A stretch of 64,000 bases of DNA from Tenacibaculum dicentrarchi (GTDB lineage Bacteria > Bacteroidota > Bacteroidia > Flavobacteriales > Flavobacteriaceae): the NCBI RefSeq assembly GCF_900239345.1, contig NZ_OESZ01000002.1, positions 31,897 through 95,896 on the forward strand, given 5' to 3'. This document shows, piece after piece, positions 63,772-64,000 of this stretch; the first letter of the stretch is position 1, and every line of letters starts with the position of its first letter. The position numbers and the translations under genes were made by a program. The notes beneath the pieces were generated by a model, which ran no database searches, was not told the origin of the DNA, and worked only from the letters and a program-made list of their open reading frames with translations.

Positions 63772-64000
63772 AAATTTTAAACCAATTTATAAACTCTTTA
63801 ATCCCTTTTACTAAAGATGTACTAGGCTTGTAATTATAATCTTTTATTAATTCATCTACATTTGCCCATGTTCTCTGTACATCACCTGATTGCATTGGTA
63901 ACATCTCTTTTTTAGATACCTTACAAAGGTTTTTTTCTATTTCTGATATAAAATCTAATAATTTTACTGAATTATTATTTCCGATATTATATATTTTATA
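61342..64000 (-). repeat. Long direct repeat, copy B (runs off the window)
   Basis: This segment matches 55476-58134 at an offset of 5866 bp without any indel that I could find, up to the last base of the window. The true right end is therefore not visible. Confidence 0.9.
63755..64000 (-). CDS. C-terminal part of a CapI-like nucleotide-sugar epimerase (partial)
   Basis: The reverse strand encodes 81 residues from YKIYNIGNNN to FEIEK, and the stop codon is at 63755-63757. The pattern GDVQRTWANVDELIKDYNY and the terminal FINWFK are typical of UDP-glucuronate 4-epimerase family proteins (CapI). The N-terminal part must lie outside the window, so whether this copy is intact cannot be judged. 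It overlaps the OPX copy B start, so translation is probably coupled. Confidence 0.85.
   Translation of the reverse strand, partial: YKIYNIGNNNSVKLLDFISEIEKNLCKVSKKEMLPMQSGDVQRTWANVDELIKDYNYKPSTSLVKGIKEFINWFKIFEIEK

Noticed and set aside
55476..64000. Composite transposon with OPX genes as ends
   Set aside because: No transposase, inverted terminal repeats or target duplications were seen. The repeats are long coding segments in direct orientation, which fits duplication by recombination.

Overview
This is a low-GC, AT-rich chromosomal segment from a member of the Flavobacteriaceae (Bacteroidota). The evidence is Bacteroidota-type promoters (TTG, a 19-20 bp gap, then TAnnTTTG), the gliding/type IX secretion genes gldJ and porV, a Rho factor with a long charged insertion, a fused CcsB-CcsA cytochrome biogenesis protein, DUF4293 and DUF1599 proteins, and methylmalonyl-CoA mutase genes next to a divIC-like gene. 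The gene content would fit Tenacibaculum, Polaribacter or a close relative, but the sequence alone does not prove the genus.

Layout. 1-4.9 kb: trxB, tRNA-Pro, a YjbR protein, a 5-formyl-THF cyclo-ligase, rho and a DUF4293 membrane protein. 5-8.6 kb: a LuxR-type response regulator, an unrecognised lipoprotein and a TPR histidine kinase, probably one signalling locus. 8.6-17 kb: housekeeping genes (phosphodiesterase, truA, ABC exporter, a lipoprotein with 33-bp tandem repeats, cdaA, folP, DUF1599, a DoxX-like protein, crcB, a crotonase). 17-23.3 kb: a looser region with oleate hydratase, an AraC regulator, DoxX, a DUF1684 lipoprotein, a 76-aa protein and several families of intergenic repeats. 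23.3-28.7 kb: tRNA-Thr and the tight run udk-divIC-mutA-mutB-psd. 28.8-42.4 kb: ccsBA, a TPR protein, murF and gldJ (reverse strand), porV, cdd, a KAS III-like enzyme, guaA and a LysM/PBP1 lipoprotein.

42.4-64 kb is one long reverse-strand surface polysaccharide locus (O-antigen, capsule or exopolysaccharide). In transcription order it holds the 3' end of a CapI-like epimerase, OPX/SLBB exporter copy B, a terminator, a nucleotide-sugar dehydrogenase, a WbpB-like oxidase, a WbpD-like acyltransferase, a truncated epimerase remnant, OPX exporter copy A, Wzz, Wzx, an opine-dehydrogenase-like enzyme, an ATP-grasp enzyme, a GT4 glycosyltransferase, a Wzy-like polymerase, three GT2-like transferases, rfbA, rfbC, rfbB and a WecA/MraY-like initiating transferase.

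The most notable points are: a 2.66-kb nearly identical direct duplication (55476-58134 and 61342-64000) flanking a sugar-modification cassette whose expected aminotransferase is missing at the junction; an opine-dehydrogenase/ATP-grasp pair inside the polysaccharide locus, suggesting an opine-type amide decoration; the absence of rfbD; the absence of porU from its usual place between gldJ and porV; heptanucleotide repeats at glycan genes; and a pair of identical palindromes two helical turns apart upstream of the response regulator. I saw no insertion sequence, prophage or CRISPR array.
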